From the NCBI RefSeq assembly GCF_002022415.1, contig NZ_MUBG01000001.1:1446501-1510500 (forward strand): a stretch of 64,000 bases of DNA. Reading direction: 5' to 3'. Within the stretch, counting starts at the first letter, position 1. Each line of letters opens with the position of its first letter. Of this stretch, positions 20,309 to 29,927 are shown one piece after another. The position numbers and the translations under genes are program-made. This DNA is from Bartonella sp. WD12.1 (GTDB lineage: Bacteria > Pseudomonadota > Alphaproteobacteria > Rhizobiales > Rhizobiaceae). Under the pieces are notes generated by a model, which was given only the letters and a program-made list of their open reading frames with translations, was not told the origin of the DNA and searched no databases.

Positions 20309-20428
20309 CATCTCAAGATGTCAACACATCTCAAAAACACAAGCATAATTTTAAGTCGGCTAATACATTCCAAGATGCACAACACATTCTAAGACGTGCA
20401 AAACACATCAAAATGCACAATACAAAAG
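20309..20428. repeat. Degenerate short-repeat cluster between ubiH-like gene and sdhB
   Basis: Imperfect units beginning CATCTCAA or CATTCYAA and containing RATGYACAACA-like tails start at 20309, 20327, 20366, 20385 and 20406. The last three are spaced 19 and 21 bases apart. The block lies in a 327-base gap between convergent genes and holds no reading frame I can support. It could be a decayed tandem array or simply biased sequence. Confidence 0.35.
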
Positions 20429-20474
20429 TAAGTGCACAGTAAAAAATTCAATGACTACACCTTACAAAACATAC

Positions 20475-20505
20475 AAAAAAAGACAGGGGCATATACACAC
20501 CCCCG
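20475..20505 (-). terminator. Probable sdhCDAB terminator
   Basis: On the reverse strand a GGGGG run pairs with CCCC across a ten-base loop, followed after TGTC by seven T residues (plus-strand A run 20475-20481). The position, 37 bases after the sdhB stop, fits. The stem is short but GC-only. Confidence 0.5.
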
Positions 20506-20541
20506 CTTCCTCCTATTTCTTTTGTTTCTAGTTAACAAACT

Positions 20542-21321
20542 TTAAAGACGGCGTTCAACCATAAGCTTTTTAATTTCAGCAATCGCCTTAGCCGGATTTA
20601 AACCCTTTGGACAAGTTTGCGTACAATTCATAATCGTATGGCACCGATAAAGCCGGAAAGGATCCTCCAGATTATCAAGACGCTCCCCACTCATTTCATC
20701 GCGCGAATCAGCAATCCAACGATAAGCCTGAAGCAAAACAGCAGGCCCTAAATAACGGTCACCATTCCACCAATAACTTGGACATGATGTTTGACAACAC
20801 GCACAAAGAATACATTCATAAAGACCATCAATTTTTTGACGATCAGAATAGCTTTGCAACCACTCTTTTGCAGGTTCAGGTGAAACAGTTTGTAACCAAG
20901 GTTCAATAGCACGATGCTGCGCATAAAAACGCTTCAAGTCAGGAATCAAATCTTTAACAACCGGCATAGAAGGAAGAGGATACACCTTGATAGGATGTTT
21001 CACATCATCCATCCCCTTAGTACAAGCCAGTGTATTGACCCCATCAATATTCATCGCACATGAACCACAAATGCCCTCACGACACGACCGACGAAGCGCC
21101 AAAGTCGGATCAATATGATTCTTAATAAACAAAAGACCATCAAGAATCATCGGACCACATGCTGAGCGATCCACATAATAGGTATCAAGACGAGGATTAT
21201 CCTCATCATCAGGTGACCAACGATAAATATGAAATTCTGTCAGCTGTGTCGCACCTTCAGGTTTAGGCCAAATCTTTCCAGCCTTTACACGAGAATTTTT
21301 GGGAAGTCTAATTTGAACCAT
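20542..21321 (-). CDS. sdhB: Succinate dehydrogenase iron-sulfur subunit
   Basis: SdhB passes electrons from the SdhA flavin to quinone through three Fe-S clusters in complex II of the TCA cycle and respiratory chain. The 2Fe-2S ligands appear as [12 protein letters not shown] followed by a later cysteine. The 4Fe-4S ligands are in [11 protein letters not shown], and the 3Fe-4S ligands in [17 protein letters not shown]. The 259-residue length is normal. It is the last gene of sdhCDAB, 14 bases after sdhA. Confidence 0.97.
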   Translation of the reverse strand: MVQIRLPKNSRVKAGKIWPKPEGATQLTEFHIYRWSPDDEDNPRLDTYYVDRSACGPMILDGLLFIKNHIDPTLALRRSCREGICGSCAMNIDGVNTLACTKGMDDVKHPIKVYPLPSMPVVKDLIPDLKRFYAQHRAIEPWLQTVSPEPAKEWLQSYSDRQKIDGLYECILCACCQTSCPSYWWNGDRYLGPAVLLQAYRWIADSRDEMSGERLDNLEDPFRLYRCHTIMNCTQTCPKGLNPAKAIAEIKKLMVERRL

Positions 21322-21335
21322 GACTCATTCTCCCC

Positions 21336-23180
21336 TTAGTAAACACGTTTTTTAGGCACAATGCGTTTTAAGTCTATACCGCCATCTGCCTCAGATGTTA
21401 ATGGATCCACATGAACAGGCCGATAGGATAATGTTACTTTCCCATCTTTTGACAAATGCGAAAGTGTATGACAGCGCCAATTTTTGTCGTCACGCTCAGG
21501 ATAATCTTCACGCGCATGCGCCCCACGGCTTTCTAAGCGCGCAGCCGCAGAATGAACTGTTGTAATTGCATTTGCCATCAGATTCTCAAGTTCTAATGTT
21601 TCAACTAAATCAGAATTCCAAATCAACGAACGATCTGTTACTTTAAGATCAGAAAGCTCATTCCAAAGTTTACTTACACGCTGACATCCCTGTTCTAAAG
21701 AATCTGCTGTACGGAATACTGCAGCATCTTCCTGCATAGTCCGTTGCATTTTTTCACGCAATACCGCTGTTGGTGTATGCCCTTGAGCAAAACGCAAACG
21801 ATCAAAACGTGCCATAATTTCATCAACAGCTGTTTCATTAATCGCCGGAATCTCTGCGTTGCGGTCAATCACTTTGCCTGCACGAATTGCAGCTGCACGC
21901 CCAAATACCACAAGATCAATCAATGAATTGGAACCCAAGCGATTAGCACCGTGAACAGATGCACACCCTGCCTCACCCACAGCCATCAAACCTGGCTGAA
22001 CACAATCAGGCGAATCACTTGTTGGGCTTAAAACTTCCCCATAGTAATTGGTGGGAATACCGCCCATATTATAATGGACCGTTGGCAAAACCGGGATAGG
22101 ATCTTTTGTCACATCAACACCTGCAAAAATTCGTGCTGATTCAGAAATCCCCGGTAAACGCTCATGCAATATAGCAGGATCAATATGATTGAGAACCAAA
22201 TGAATATGGTCCTTCTTAGCACCAACCCCACGCCCTTCACGAATTTCAAGCGTGATACAACGCGAAACCAAATCACGTGAAGCCAAATCTTTAAAAGAAG
22301 GTGCATAACGCTCCATAAAGCGTTCACCTTCAGAATTAATCAAATAACCACCTTCTCCACGTGCTCCTTCTGTGATTAAACAGCCAGAACCATAAATACC
22401 CGTGGGATGGAATTGAACAAACTCCATATCCTGAAGCGGTAACCCTGCACGTGCAATCATTCCACCGCCATCACCTGTACACGTATGGGCTGATGTAGCG
22501 GAAAAATAAGCACGTCCATAACCACCTGTTGCCAACACAACCATCTTAGCAGAAAAACGGTGAATTGTACCGTCATCTAAATTCCACGCTACAACACCTG
22601 TACACACACCATCGGTCATAATCAAATCAAGCGCAAAATATTCAATAAAAAATTGCGCATTATGTTTTAAGCTTTGCCCATAAAGCGCGTGCAAAATAGC
22701 ATGTCCAGTACGATCAGCCGCCGCACAAGTACGTTGAACTGGCGGCCCTTCTCCAAACTGCGTCGTATGCCCACCAAAAGGCCGTTGGTAAATTTTACCC
22801 TCTTGTGTACGCGAAAAAGGAACCCCGTAATGCTCTAATTCATAAACAGCAGCAGGAGCATTGCGCACCAAATATTCCATCGCATCAGTGTCGCCAAGCC
22901 AATCAGAGCCTTTCACTGTATCATACAAATGCCACTGCCAATTGTCAGGCCCCATATTTGCAAGAGACGCCGCAATACCGCCTTGTGCTGCAACTGTGTG
23001 TGAGCGAGTGGGAAAAACTTTTGTAATACATGCTGTCCTCAACCCCTGCTCAGCCATACCAAGGGTTGCACGCAAACCCGAACCGCCAGCGCCAATAACA
23101 ACAACGTCAAATTTATGATCTACATAATGATAAGGAGCATGACCCGCTTTAGGGCCCAAAGACGATACTGTAGCCACCAT
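21336..23180 (-). CDS. sdhA: Succinate dehydrogenase flavoprotein subunit
   Basis: SdhA oxidises succinate to fumarate with covalently bound FAD. The dinucleotide fold [16 protein letters not shown] comes near the N-terminus. The FAD-linking histidine lies in [13 protein letters not shown]. The substrate site includes [20 protein letters not shown], and [20 protein letters not shown] follows. The start is ATG 23180, five bases after the sdhD stop; the frame is open upstream through sdhD, but that is overlap. The product has 614 residues. An SdhAF4-type flavinylation factor is encoded at 42.1 kb in this window. Confidence 0.97.
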   Translation of the reverse strand: MVATVSSLGPKAGHAPYHYVDHKFDVVVIGAGGSGLRATLGMAEQGLRTACITKVFPTRSHTVAAQGGIAASLANMGPDNWQWHLYDTVKGSDWLGDTDAMEYLVRNAPAAVYELEHYGVPFSRTQEGKIYQRPFGGHTTQFGEGPPVQRTCAAADRTGHAILHALYGQSLKHNAQFFIEYFALDLIMTDGVCTGVVAWNLDDGTIHRFSAKMVVLATGGYGRAYFSATSAHTCTGDGGGMIARAGLPLQDMEFVQFHPTGIYGSGCLITEGARGEGGYLINSEGERFMERYAPSFKDLASRDLVSRCITLEIREGRGVGAKKDHIHLVLNHIDPAILHERLPGISESARIFAGVDVTKDPIPVLPTVHYNMGGIPTNYYGEVLSPTSDSPDCVQPGLMAVGEAGCASVHGANRLGSNSLIDLVVFGRAAAIRAGKVIDRNAEIPAINETAVDEIMARFDRLRFAQGHTPTAVLREKMQRTMQEDAAVFRTADSLEQGCQRVSKLWNELSDLKVTDRSLIWNSDLVETLELENLMANAITTVHSAAARLESRGAHAREDYPERDDKNWRCHTLSHLSKDGKVTLSYRPVHVDPLTSEADGGIDLKRIVPKKRVY

Positions 23181-23185
23181 GTTGG

Positions 23186-23572
23186 TTAAACTCCCAATAC
23201 GATTTTTAAAAGAGCAAGAATAATGAAGCCACCCAGAACATAACAAAACAAGGTGTTTAACACTAAAAATAATACCCGCAAATTTCCATGCGGAATATAA
23301 TCTTCAATAACAACTTGCATTCCAAGTTTCATATAATAAAGACTTGAAAAAGTCATCAATCCCATTAAAACCGCCACAACAGGGTGCGAAAGCCGTGTAT
23401 AAATAACATCATAGTCCTTCCCCACAAGTGAAATGATAAGAACAATAAAAAATATCCAAAGCAGTACACTGGTAAAACCTGTCAGATTCTCTAACCAAAA
23501 ATGACCTGTTCCCTCATGCGCACTTCCAAAACCGCGCACCTTCCCAAATTCTGTTCGAAAATCCTTTTTCAT
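23186..23572 (-). CDS. sdhD: Succinate dehydrogenase membrane anchor SdhD
   Basis: SdhD is the small anchor subunit that helps bind heme b and ubiquinone. The 128-residue protein has three hydrophobic segments (about residues 26-48, 60-80 and 93-118) and the family-like [17 protein letters not shown] start and [11 protein letters not shown] segment. I chose ATG 23572 because GGAGAG lies just ahead; an ATG four codons upstream sits right on its own purine run. It follows sdhC by 18 bases. Confidence 0.92.
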   Translation of the reverse strand: MKKDFRTEFGKVRGFGSAHEGTGHFWLENLTGFTSVLLWIFFIVLIISLVGKDYDVIYTRLSHPVVAVLMGLMTFSSLYYMKLGMQVVIEDYIPHGNLRVLFLVLNTLFCYVLGGFIILALLKIVLGV

Positions 23573-23590
23573 ATTTCTCTCCATCCCCTA

Positions 23591-23992
23591 TCAAGACAAC
23601 CCATATCCAATAACCCAAATTGCGCATGTCACAATAAGGGTAATAAATACAGTTGCCCAAGCAGTCGCAGTTGCTTTTTCTTTCGCTAAAAGACAAGGCT
23701 TCATATTCCAAACAAGATGGCGAATACAGCCAACCATATGATGAACCCCAGCAAGCGTAAAAAGAAATAAAACACACAAGCCCGGGAAAGATCCATAAAT
23801 CCCATTAATCGTTTTAAATGTATCACCCCCGCAAGCGATTGACCCCAACCAAATGGCGAAACATATCATTCCAAAATAAAGTGCTACACCAGTGATACGA
23901 TGTGCAATCGACATCGCCATAGTAATCGACCAACGATAAATACTCAAATGAGGAGAATAAGGGCGATCTTTTATCCTAGATGTCTCTATCAT
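23591..23992 (-). CDS. sdhC: Succinate dehydrogenase cytochrome b556 subunit
   Basis: SdhC is the larger membrane anchor of complex II. The N-terminal family box RPYSPHLSIYRWSITMAMSI leads into SIAHRITGVALYFG, a histidine-containing helix typical of SdhC. The heme-ligand region is in the GVHHMVGCIRHLVW segment. There are three transmembrane helices in 133 residues. It is the first gene of sdhCDAB; its promoter should lie in the long gap upstream. Confidence 0.94.
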   Translation of the reverse strand: MIETSRIKDRPYSPHLSIYRWSITMAMSIAHRITGVALYFGMICFAIWLGSIACGGDTFKTINGIYGSFPGLCVLFLFTLAGVHHMVGCIRHLVWNMKPCLLAKEKATATAWATVFITLIVTCAIWVIGYGLS

Positions 23993-24942
23993 AAAAACTC
24001 TGACCTGACTTTCATTGCAACTTCATCACAAACGAGAAAACTCGTATAAACGATTAAGCGCATTCCAATTTTGATACCTAAAGGCGCACATTACAGGTCG
24101 GTTATCTCAAATAACGGATTAAAGGTCGCGCATAAAAAAAACCGATTATCTTATAGTAATAAACTATAAAGCTTGCTTTGTTTAGTACAATTTTATCTTC
24201 ACGTCAAAGGCTTAAACATTGTTTCTTCAACGCAAACATGTATTTTTTTCAAACGCACTCAAATCCCATCATTAAATAGTAACGAAATACTTCACAATAG
24301 TTACAGTTTAAATCATTAGCTATAACTTAAATCATTATGAAAAACGAATACCGCCCTTCTTGATAGAGAGCTTTCAAATTACACTCAACATTAAAACAAA
24401 CTTCCCCTTATTAAAATAAGCTTCTCTTTTAAAGACAAGCCACTCTCTCTTAAGAGATCTATAGATTAAATACTCAAATCCACGCATATTAAATTCAAAC
24501 TTTAACAATAATGTTACAGCTCTTTGCTTACACTTGTTTCTTCTTTCTTCATAAAAACCGCATTTTTTCATAAAAATACATTGAGATACTCATTATAATG
24601 AAAATTATTGGAAACAATTTTATTGCACACGACCAATGAGTATCATTCCCATCCCAATAATTCCATTTTTACAAGAGCATATCAATTTCTTGACAGTTTT
24701 CTGCATCAAAAAAGTAACAAACAATTCATCACAAAAATATTGTTAAAGTTAACCACTACACACATTTTGTAAGATCAATACAAAGCAAAAAATATTAAAA
24801 GACACCTTTCATTTTTCAATGAAAAACAAAGTGATTCTCTAAGATTTTATCACCAAGCATTTCTATAGGAATCTCTCTTAATTCCTTATAAATCCCTCTT
24901 ATAAAGAAGTTCTTTTTTAATCGTAATTACCCCTTACAAAGC
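23993..24942. other. Gene-free 950-base stretch upstream of sdhC
   Basis: The stretch is very AT-rich with no frame resembling a protein; the 65-codon reverse frame at 24374-24571 has no ribosome site or homology I recognise. The promoter of sdhCDAB should lie in its left part. A small hairpin TTATAG/CTATAA occurs near 24151-24170. The interlocked inverted repeats at 24585-24662 are listed separately. Confidence 0.5.
24585..24662. repeat. Two interlocked inverted repeats (pseudoknot-like order)
   Basis: GATACTCATT (24585-24594) is complementary to AATGAGTATC (24635-24644). AATTATTGG (24603-24611) is complementary to CCAATAATT (24654-24662). The arms alternate 1-2-1-2, so they cannot nest; in RNA this is the topology of a pseudoknot. 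TCATTATAATGA at 24590-24601 is itself a perfect palindrome, and AATGAGTATCATT at 24635-24647 is a 5-3-5 palindrome. Either RNA structure or protein-binding sites could explain it. Confidence 0.5.
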
Positions 24943-24971
24943 AAAAAAGCGGCATAAAAGCCGCCTTTTTC
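24943..24971 (-). terminator. Intrinsic terminator of the rimM-trmD-rplS operon
   Basis: On the reverse strand, 20-30 bases after the rplS stop, GGCGGC pairs with GCCGC(T) around the loop TTTTAT. A run of six T residues follows directly. This is a textbook intrinsic terminator. Confidence 0.85.
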
Positions 24972-24990
24972 TTAAACTTTAAAGAAATAT

Positions 24991-25428
24991 TTATTCAGCA
25001 GTTTTGTCTTCAACTTTTTCTGCAACGACTGCTTTTTCTCCTTCCTCAGAAACCTTAGCATTCTTACGGTAATCTCTCTTTTCAGCAATACGCGCAGCCT
25101 TTCCTCTTAAACCACGAAGGTAATAAAGCTTTGCACGACGAACCTTACCCCGGCGAACAATCTCAACACCTTCAACTAAGGGAGAATACATTGGAAATAC
25201 ACGCTCAACACCTTCGCCATAAGAAATTTTGCGCACTGTAAAGTTCTCATTCAAACCACCGCCTGAACGTGCAATGCAAATTCCTTCATAAGCCTGAACA
25301 CGTGTGCGCGTACCTTCTGTCACACGGACTAAAACGCGCAACGTATCTCCCACCTGAAACGCTGGGAATCGGCGTTTTTCTTCAATTTTTGCGCATTGTT
25401 CAGCTTCAAGCTGCGCTATAATATTCAT
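24991..25428 (-). CDS. rplS: Ribosomal protein bL19
   Basis: bL19 sits at the interface of the 30S and 50S subunits. I place the start at ATG 25428 ([11 protein letters not shown]), which has AAGGA at good spacing and matches the family N-terminus; three more codons are open upstream. [24 protein letters not shown] and [13 protein letters not shown] are strong family segments. The C-terminal tail is longer than in E. coli (115 residues) and rich in K, E and A, as in other alphaproteobacteria. It is last in rimM-trmD-rplS, 239 bases after trmD. Confidence 0.96.
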   Translation of the reverse strand: MNIIAQLEAEQCAKIEEKRRFPAFQVGDTLRVLVRVTEGTRTRVQAYEGICIARSGGGLNENFTVRKISYGEGVERVFPMYSPLVEGVEIVRRGKVRRAKLYYLRGLRGKAARIAEKRDYRKNAKVSEEGEKAVVAEKVEDKTAE

Positions 25429-25514
25429 TTCTTTCATCCTTCATGTTCTTTTCGAACAGTCAGAGCGTTTAACTCTTACCACAAAGCTGCCTTTCATATA
25501 GAAAGGATATTCCT

Positions 25515-25552
25515 TGGGTTCTGTTTTAAACACCTGGGCTCTGTTGTAAACA
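25515..25552. repeat. Direct repeat in the trmD-rplS gap
   Basis: TGGGTTCTGTTTTAAACA at 25515-25532 and TGGGCTCTGTTGTAAACA at 25535-25552 differ at two of 18 positions and start 20 bp apart. They lie about 90-125 bases before the rplS start on the reverse strand, where a separate promoter or leader for rplS could be. The function is unknown. Confidence 0.5.
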
Positions 25553-25667
25553 AGAGCGAATACATTATTTTTTCTTTTAGAATTTATTTCTTTTAAATCC
25601 CTAGAAAGCTTTTTTCAAAAAACTCTCTTAAAAGTGCGTTGTGCAATACACCATCTTTAAAGATGAA

Positions 25668-26366
25668 TCAAGCTTTTCGAAGATTTTTGGTATAAAGAGC
25701 ATAAAGGTCAGGTCGACGTTGACGTGTTAAGCATTCGGCCTGTTCTTGACGCCAATTTGCAATAGCTTTGTGATGACCTGATGTCAATACCGGTGGAATA
25801 GTAAGCCCTTCAAAAATTGAAGGACGCGTATAATGGGGATATTCAAGCAAATTATTCTCAAAACTTTCACATTCTCCAGAAGCTTTATTGCCCATAACAC
25901 CGGGCAAAAGCCGCACAATTGCATCCATAAGAACCAACGCAGCCACCTCTCCACCTGAAAGAATATAATCACCAATCGAAATTTCTTCTAATTTTCGCGC
26001 TTTTATGACGCGTTCATCAACCCCTTCAAAACGACCACACACCAATATCACGCCTAAACCACATGCCAAAGAACGAGCATAGTTTTGGTTAAAAGGACGC
26101 CCCCGTGGGCTTAACAAAAACCTCGGCAAATCATCGGGGCAACTGTCAATTGCAGCAGCTAACACATCTGCCCGCATCACCATACCAGCACCCCCACCAG
26201 CCGGTGTATCATCAACACTGTGGTGTTTATCAAAAGCAAAGTCTCTAATCTGTACTGTATTGAGCGACCATATCCCTCGCTCTAAAGCCTGCCCTGCTAA
26301 AGAATAACCCAATAATCCTGGAAACATTTCAGGATAAAGTGTTAGAATATGTGCTTGAAATCCCAT
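25668..26366 (-). CDS. trmD: tRNA (guanine-N1)-methyltransferase TrmD
   Basis: TrmD methylates G37 of tRNAs that read CNN codons and prevents frameshifting. The 232-residue protein begins [20 protein letters not shown]. The trefoil-knot SAM-binding region includes [24 protein letters not shown] and [21 protein letters not shown], and [10 protein letters not shown] lies in the C-terminal half. These are canonical TrmD marks. It is 57 bases downstream of rimM on the same strand. Confidence 0.96.
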   Translation of the reverse strand: MGFQAHILTLYPEMFPGLLGYSLAGQALERGIWSLNTVQIRDFAFDKHHSVDDTPAGGGAGMVMRADVLAAAIDSCPDDLPRFLLSPRGRPFNQNYARSLACGLGVILVCGRFEGVDERVIKARKLEEISIGDYILSGGEVAALVLMDAIVRLLPGVMGNKASGECESFENNLLEYPHYTRPSIFEGLTIPPVLTSGHHKAIANWRQEQAECLTRQRRPDLYALYTKNLRKA

Positions 26367-26423
26367 GTTTATTCCCTCATCCCACTCTCTTTGTTCAAAT
26401 CTCCCTTGTTTATTGTTCTTCTT

Positions 26424-26963
26424 TCACGTAACCAAACCAGCTGCCACTGGATTGATAACAATAAAACCAGAAGAAACACAAATTTCCGGCACAGCCGCCT
26501 TGCTAAATGGAATGAGCTCTTTCTTGCCATTATCTAAACGGATTTCAAGCAAATCACCAGCACCAAAATTAAAAAAACCACTCACTTCACCAAGAAGCTT
26601 GTTTGCATCATCATAAACGCAAAGACCAATCAAATCGATTTGATAAAATTCATCCTCAGCCAAATCATCAAGCAATTGATCCCGCTTAACATAAAGGTTA
26701 ATGCCCTTTAAAGCTTCGGCAGCACTTCGCTCTTCCACCCCTTTAAAGTGCACAATTGCATCGTTTTTTTGTACCCGAAATGTTGCAATTTCATAACAGC
26801 GCCCCCCTTCATCATAAAGGACACCGTAAGTTTTTAAACGCTGGGGCTCACCTCCCAATACCTTAACCCAAACATCTCCCCTAATTCCATGGGCAGCCCC
26901 AATGACGGCAAGACAAATTGCCTTTTTAAGTTTTTTTCTCTCTTGTTTCATGTATAATATCAT
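26424..26963 (-). CDS. rimM: 16S rRNA-processing protein RimM
   Basis: RimM helps mature the 30S head together with uS19. The 179-residue protein has the N-terminal family stretch AVIGAAHGIRGDVWVK, the EERSAAEALKGINLYV segment and the PRC-barrel portion DEFYQIDLIGL followed by LLGEVSGFFNFGAGDLLEI. The first codon is uncertain: ATGs at 26963 and 26951 are both possible and neither has a strong ribosome site. It starts the rimM-trmD-rplS set; rpsP, normally its upstream neighbour, is 15.5 kb away on the same strand. Confidence 0.93.
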   Translation of the reverse strand: MILYMKQERKKLKKAICLAVIGAAHGIRGDVWVKVLGGEPQRLKTYGVLYDEGGRCYEIATFRVQKNDAIVHFKGVEERSAAEALKGINLYVKRDQLLDDLAEDEFYQIDLIGLCVYDDANKLLGEVSGFFNFGAGDLLEIRLDNGKKELIPFSKAAVPEICVSSGFIVINPVAAGLVT

Positions 26964-27084
26964 CTCTTCTAAAAAGAAAGAATCATTATATACTTAATTA
27001 TTGTCCATTAGAGCTTGTTGCCACACAAAAATCCTATAAAAAGTGTATTTTATGGCATATAGTGAATGAAAAAGGAGAAATCTG

Positions 27085-27909
27085 ATGGCGAATATTATGC
27101 TTTTTTATAAAAATGTTACTCCAATCAACAAGACCTTTCACAGAAGTCTTAAATTCAATCCTTCACAAGATATGTCCTTTGCAAAAGATACTCACTGGGT
27201 TCCCCTAGCAAGTGATGAATATTTTCAAGCTGCTCTCGACTACCCTATCTTGTTTATGAGTGCAGAAGATGAACAAAAAAAGCGCCACTACACATCTATC
27301 GCTCTTGTAGGTCTTTCTAATGATGTAAATAATTACATTACTGCTGATAAAAGTTGGCAACGTGACACTTATATTCCTGCTTTTATTCGTCGTTATCCTT
27401 TTGTTCTTGCGCAAATACAAGATCAAAAAGAGCTTTCTGTTTGTTTTGACCAGCAATCCGGTATGTTTAATGATGTGACAGGTATAGAACTTTTCAATTC
27501 CGATGGATCTATTTCTCCCTTCATGGAAGAACGTATCAATTTCCTTGAGCACTTTAAAATCGGCATGGAAAGAACCGCTGAATTTATTGATACCCTTGTC
27601 AAAATGGACCTTCTTAGTCAAAAATCAATTAATGTCAAAAATGACAAAGGTCTTTCAGCTCAATTAGAAGACTTCTGGATTGTTGATGAAGAAAAACTTC
27701 ATAAATTACCCGCTCATCAACTCGCTAAATTACATAAAAATGGCTTTTTAGGGCGTATTTTTGCGCACCTTCTGTCAATGAATAATCTCTTAAAGGTGCT
27801 TTCTTTAAAAGGTGCAAGTCAAGCAGCCAATGCTGTGGAGCAGAAAGAAAAAACAAATGGACAGGCTAAACCTGAAAAGCCCAAAAAGGGGAAGAATACC
27901 CTTAACTAA
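27085..27909 (+). CDS. SapC-family protein
   Basis: The 274-residue product has the SapC-family pattern: a start near FYKNVTPINKTFH, HWVPLASDEYFQAALDYPILF, then RDTYIPAFIRRYPFVLA and a C-terminal WIVDEEKLHKLPAHQLAKLHKNG segment. The family was named from the Campylobacter S-layer locus, but its biochemical role is not established and I infer none here. The tail is lysine-rich. A good AGGAG precedes the ATG. It lies two bases ahead of xerC, so the two are probably co-transcribed. Confidence 0.85.
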   Translation: MANIMLFYKNVTPINKTFHRSLKFNPSQDMSFAKDTHWVPLASDEYFQAALDYPILFMSAEDEQKKRHYTSIALVGLSNDVNNYITADKSWQRDTYIPAFIRRYPFVLAQIQDQKELSVCFDQQSGMFNDVTGIELFNSDGSISPFMEERINFLEHFKIGMERTAEFIDTLVKMDLLSQKSINVKNDKGLSAQLEDFWIVDEEKLHKLPAHQLAKLHKNGFLGRIFAHLLSMNNLLKVLSLKGASQAANAVEQKEKTNGQAKPEKPKKGKNTLN

Positions 27910-27911
27910 GA

Positions 27912-28910
27912 ATGTCTCCCAATAATGACAATAAAAAAGACCAAAATGCTCCTCTGATCCCAGCGGAGCAAGGTCTTTTAGTTGCAAGAAAAAACTGGCT
28001 GGAAACTCTTGTAAAAACGCGTCGTATGGCTGTACGCACAGCACAAGCTTATGAACGCGATACGCGCCAGTTTTTGATTTTTTTATGTCACCACCTCGGG
28101 CATGAAGTAACTTGCAAAGATCTTGCTGATTTGCGTGTAGCTGATTTGCGTGCTTATTTGGCTTATCGTCGTACACTAAAAATAAGTGCGCGCTCTTTAA
28201 GCCGAAGTGTGGCCAGTTTGCGCTCTTTCTTCAATTACTTATCGCGTGAAGGAATCGTTGATACCTTAGCTGCTAAACTTATTCGCACACCAAAACATCC
28301 AAAGCTTTTACCTAAGCCTTTGAGCGTACAAGCAGCATTGCATATAGTCAAACCAGAAAATCAACAAGAAGATGAACCGTGGATTGTTGCCCGTAACGTT
28401 GCTGTTTTAGCACTCCTTTACGGCTGCGGAATGCGAATATCAGAAGCCTTAGCACTTACACCAGAACAATTTTCTGATCCAGAGATAACAAGTCTGTCTG
28501 TAATAGGGAAAGGGGGGAAAACACGTCTAGTTCCATTAATTAAAACTGTTTACGAAATGGTAGAGACTTACCTTAAATGCTGCCCTTATCCTTTAGTGAA
28601 TACTCAACCAATGTTTCGTGGTGTTCGAGGTGGCCCGCTACAGCCGGCTATTATTCAACGTCTTGTTCAAAATTTACGTGCTCATCTTAGTTTACCAGAA
28701 ACGACTACACCACACGCATTGCGTCATTCTTTTGCCACCCATCTTTTGTCACGTGGAGGGGATTTGCGTACCATTCAGGAATTACTCGGTCACGCCTGTT
28801 TATCGACAACACAGGTTTACACCCATATTGATACAGACCGTTTATTAGAAGTTTATCAAAAAGCACACCCTCGTGCTTCAAAAGTTATTGAATCGGAAAA
28901 ACCATCTTAA
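27912..28910 (+). CDS. xerC: Tyrosine recombinase XerC
   Basis: Xer recombinases resolve chromosome dimers at dif under FtsK control. The 332-residue protein has the N-terminal SAM-like core-binding domain (about residues 22-115) and the catalytic domain. The active residues are visible: R175 in GCGMRISEAL, a lysine in GKGGKTRLVPL, H268 and R271 in PHALRHSF, H294 in LLGHACLSTTQ, and Y303 in VYTH. XerC is favoured over XerD by overall likeness and from memory of rhizobial annotation, not by a decisive residue. No dif site was recognised in the window. Confidence 0.9.
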   Translation: MSPNNDNKKDQNAPLIPAEQGLLVARKNWLETLVKTRRMAVRTAQAYERDTRQFLIFLCHHLGHEVTCKDLADLRVADLRAYLAYRRTLKISARSLSRSVASLRSFFNYLSREGIVDTLAAKLIRTPKHPKLLPKPLSVQAALHIVKPENQQEDEPWIVARNVAVLALLYGCGMRISEALALTPEQFSDPEITSLSVIGKGGKTRLVPLIKTVYEMVETYLKCCPYPLVNTQPMFRGVRGGPLQPAIIQRLVQNLRAHLSLPETTTPHALRHSFATHLLSRGGDLRTIQELLGHACLSTTQVYTHIDTDRLLEVYQKAHPRASKVIESEKPS

Positions 28911-29184
28911 ATAGCTTCAACCTCAAGAGCTAAAGCGTGAACATGTGTCGCTAATTCTTGCTGTAAAACTTTATAAATCGCCCGATGTCTTTCTACCCGC
29001 GACATGCCTGAAAAAAAGAAGAGAGAATTTTCACCCGAAAATGCGTTTCCCCGTAGCTATCAAAAACACCATCTTTATGACGATGCCCTGCATGAAGACT
29101 GCTTTCATTAATCACTTCAAGCTTTTGCGGACAAAAAGCTTCACAAAGTTTTGTTTCGATGACTGTTTGAATCACAGCAGACAT
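28907..29184 (-). pseudogene. bolA: BolA-family gene with a single-base frameshift
   Basis: BolA proteins work with monothiol glutaredoxins in iron-sulfur and stress control. The frame starts at ATG 29184 with the family core KLEVINESSLHAGHRHKDGV and GETHFRVKILSSFF, then stops early. The rest, SGMSRVERHRAIYKVLQQEL and THVHALALEVEAI, lies in the next frame. The break is at a run of seven A on the plus strand (29011-29017); one more base would give an intact product of about 92 residues. The 3' end overlaps the xerC stop. It may be a true pseudogene, a sequencing error, or a gene rescued by slippage at the homopolymer. Confidence 0.88.
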
Positions 29185-29309
29185 TTTTTCTTTACTCTCC
29201 ACTAAAATGGATAGTGTAATTAGCCATCTCCGATACTACATTAAGTATGAAAATAAATTTTCAAAAGTCAATCCTTGTCAAACACACCGATTTTGCATAA
29301 ATCAAAAAC

Positions 29310-29927
29310 ATGGCTACAACATCTAAATTATTTGATTCAATTCGTATCAGCTCCAATAAAAGAAAACAAGGTGAACCACAAGCCCGACAGTGTCAATGGG
29401 AGGGGTGTGAAAAAACAGGGGTGCACAAAGCACCAGCAGGCCGTAATCGTGAAGGGCAGTATTTTTATTTTTGCCTAGATCATGTACGTGCTTACAATAA
29501 AGATTTTAATTATTTCTCAGGCCTTAGCGATAAAGATATCGCCAATTTTCAGAAAGATGCTCTCACAGGGCACCGCCCTACGTGGTCTGCTGGGAGCAAT
29601 AGTGCATCAAAAAAAACATCCCCTCACTATGCAACAATTCGCTCTGGAACAGCAGCTTATCAAAACCGTATGCGTGACCCCTTTTCATTTTTTACCAAAC
29701 GTCACTCAGCCAGTACAGCCTCACGAAAATTAAAACCCTTGGAAGCCAAAGCTTTTGATACTTTAGGGTTACAAGCAAATGCCTCAGCAGAGGATATTAA
29801 AACAAAATATAAAGAACTGGTCAAAAAACATCATCCTGACGCTAATGGTGGTAACCGTTCTTCAGAAGAACGTTTCCGCGATGTTTTACATGCCTATAAT
29901 TTACTCAAGAAATCCGGCCTGTGCTAA
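29310..29927 (+). CDS. J-domain (DnaJ-like) protein with C-terminal J domain
   Basis: The 205-residue protein has an N-terminal region with a CQWEGC...CLDH cysteine/histidine pattern (about residues 28-61) that could bind metal. A basic serine-rich linker follows. A C-terminal J domain covers about residues 145-203 (FDTLGLQANASAEDIKTKYK, then KKHHPDANGG with the HPD signature). J domains stimulate Hsp70 ATPase; the client is unknown. From memory the order bolA, this J-domain gene, cobS, cobT is conserved in Rhizobiales. No G/F or zinc-finger DnaJ region is present, so it is not DnaJ itself. Confidence 0.88.
   Translation: MATTSKLFDSIRISSNKRKQGEPQARQCQWEGCEKTGVHKAPAGRNREGQYFYFCLDHVRAYNKDFNYFSGLSDKDIANFQKDALTGHRPTWSAGSNSASKKTSPHYATIRSGTAAYQNRMRDPFSFFTKRHSASTASRKLKPLEAKAFDTLGLQANASAEDIKTKYKELVKKHHPDANGGNRSSEERFRDVLHAYNLLKKSGLC

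Noticed and set aside
20309..20428. CRISPR array
   Set aside because: Units are short and divergent, there are no unique spacers of constant length, and no cas genes are nearby.
24374..24571. 65-codon reverse frame upstream of sdhC
   Set aside because: Amino-acid composition is not protein-like, no ribosome site, no motif.
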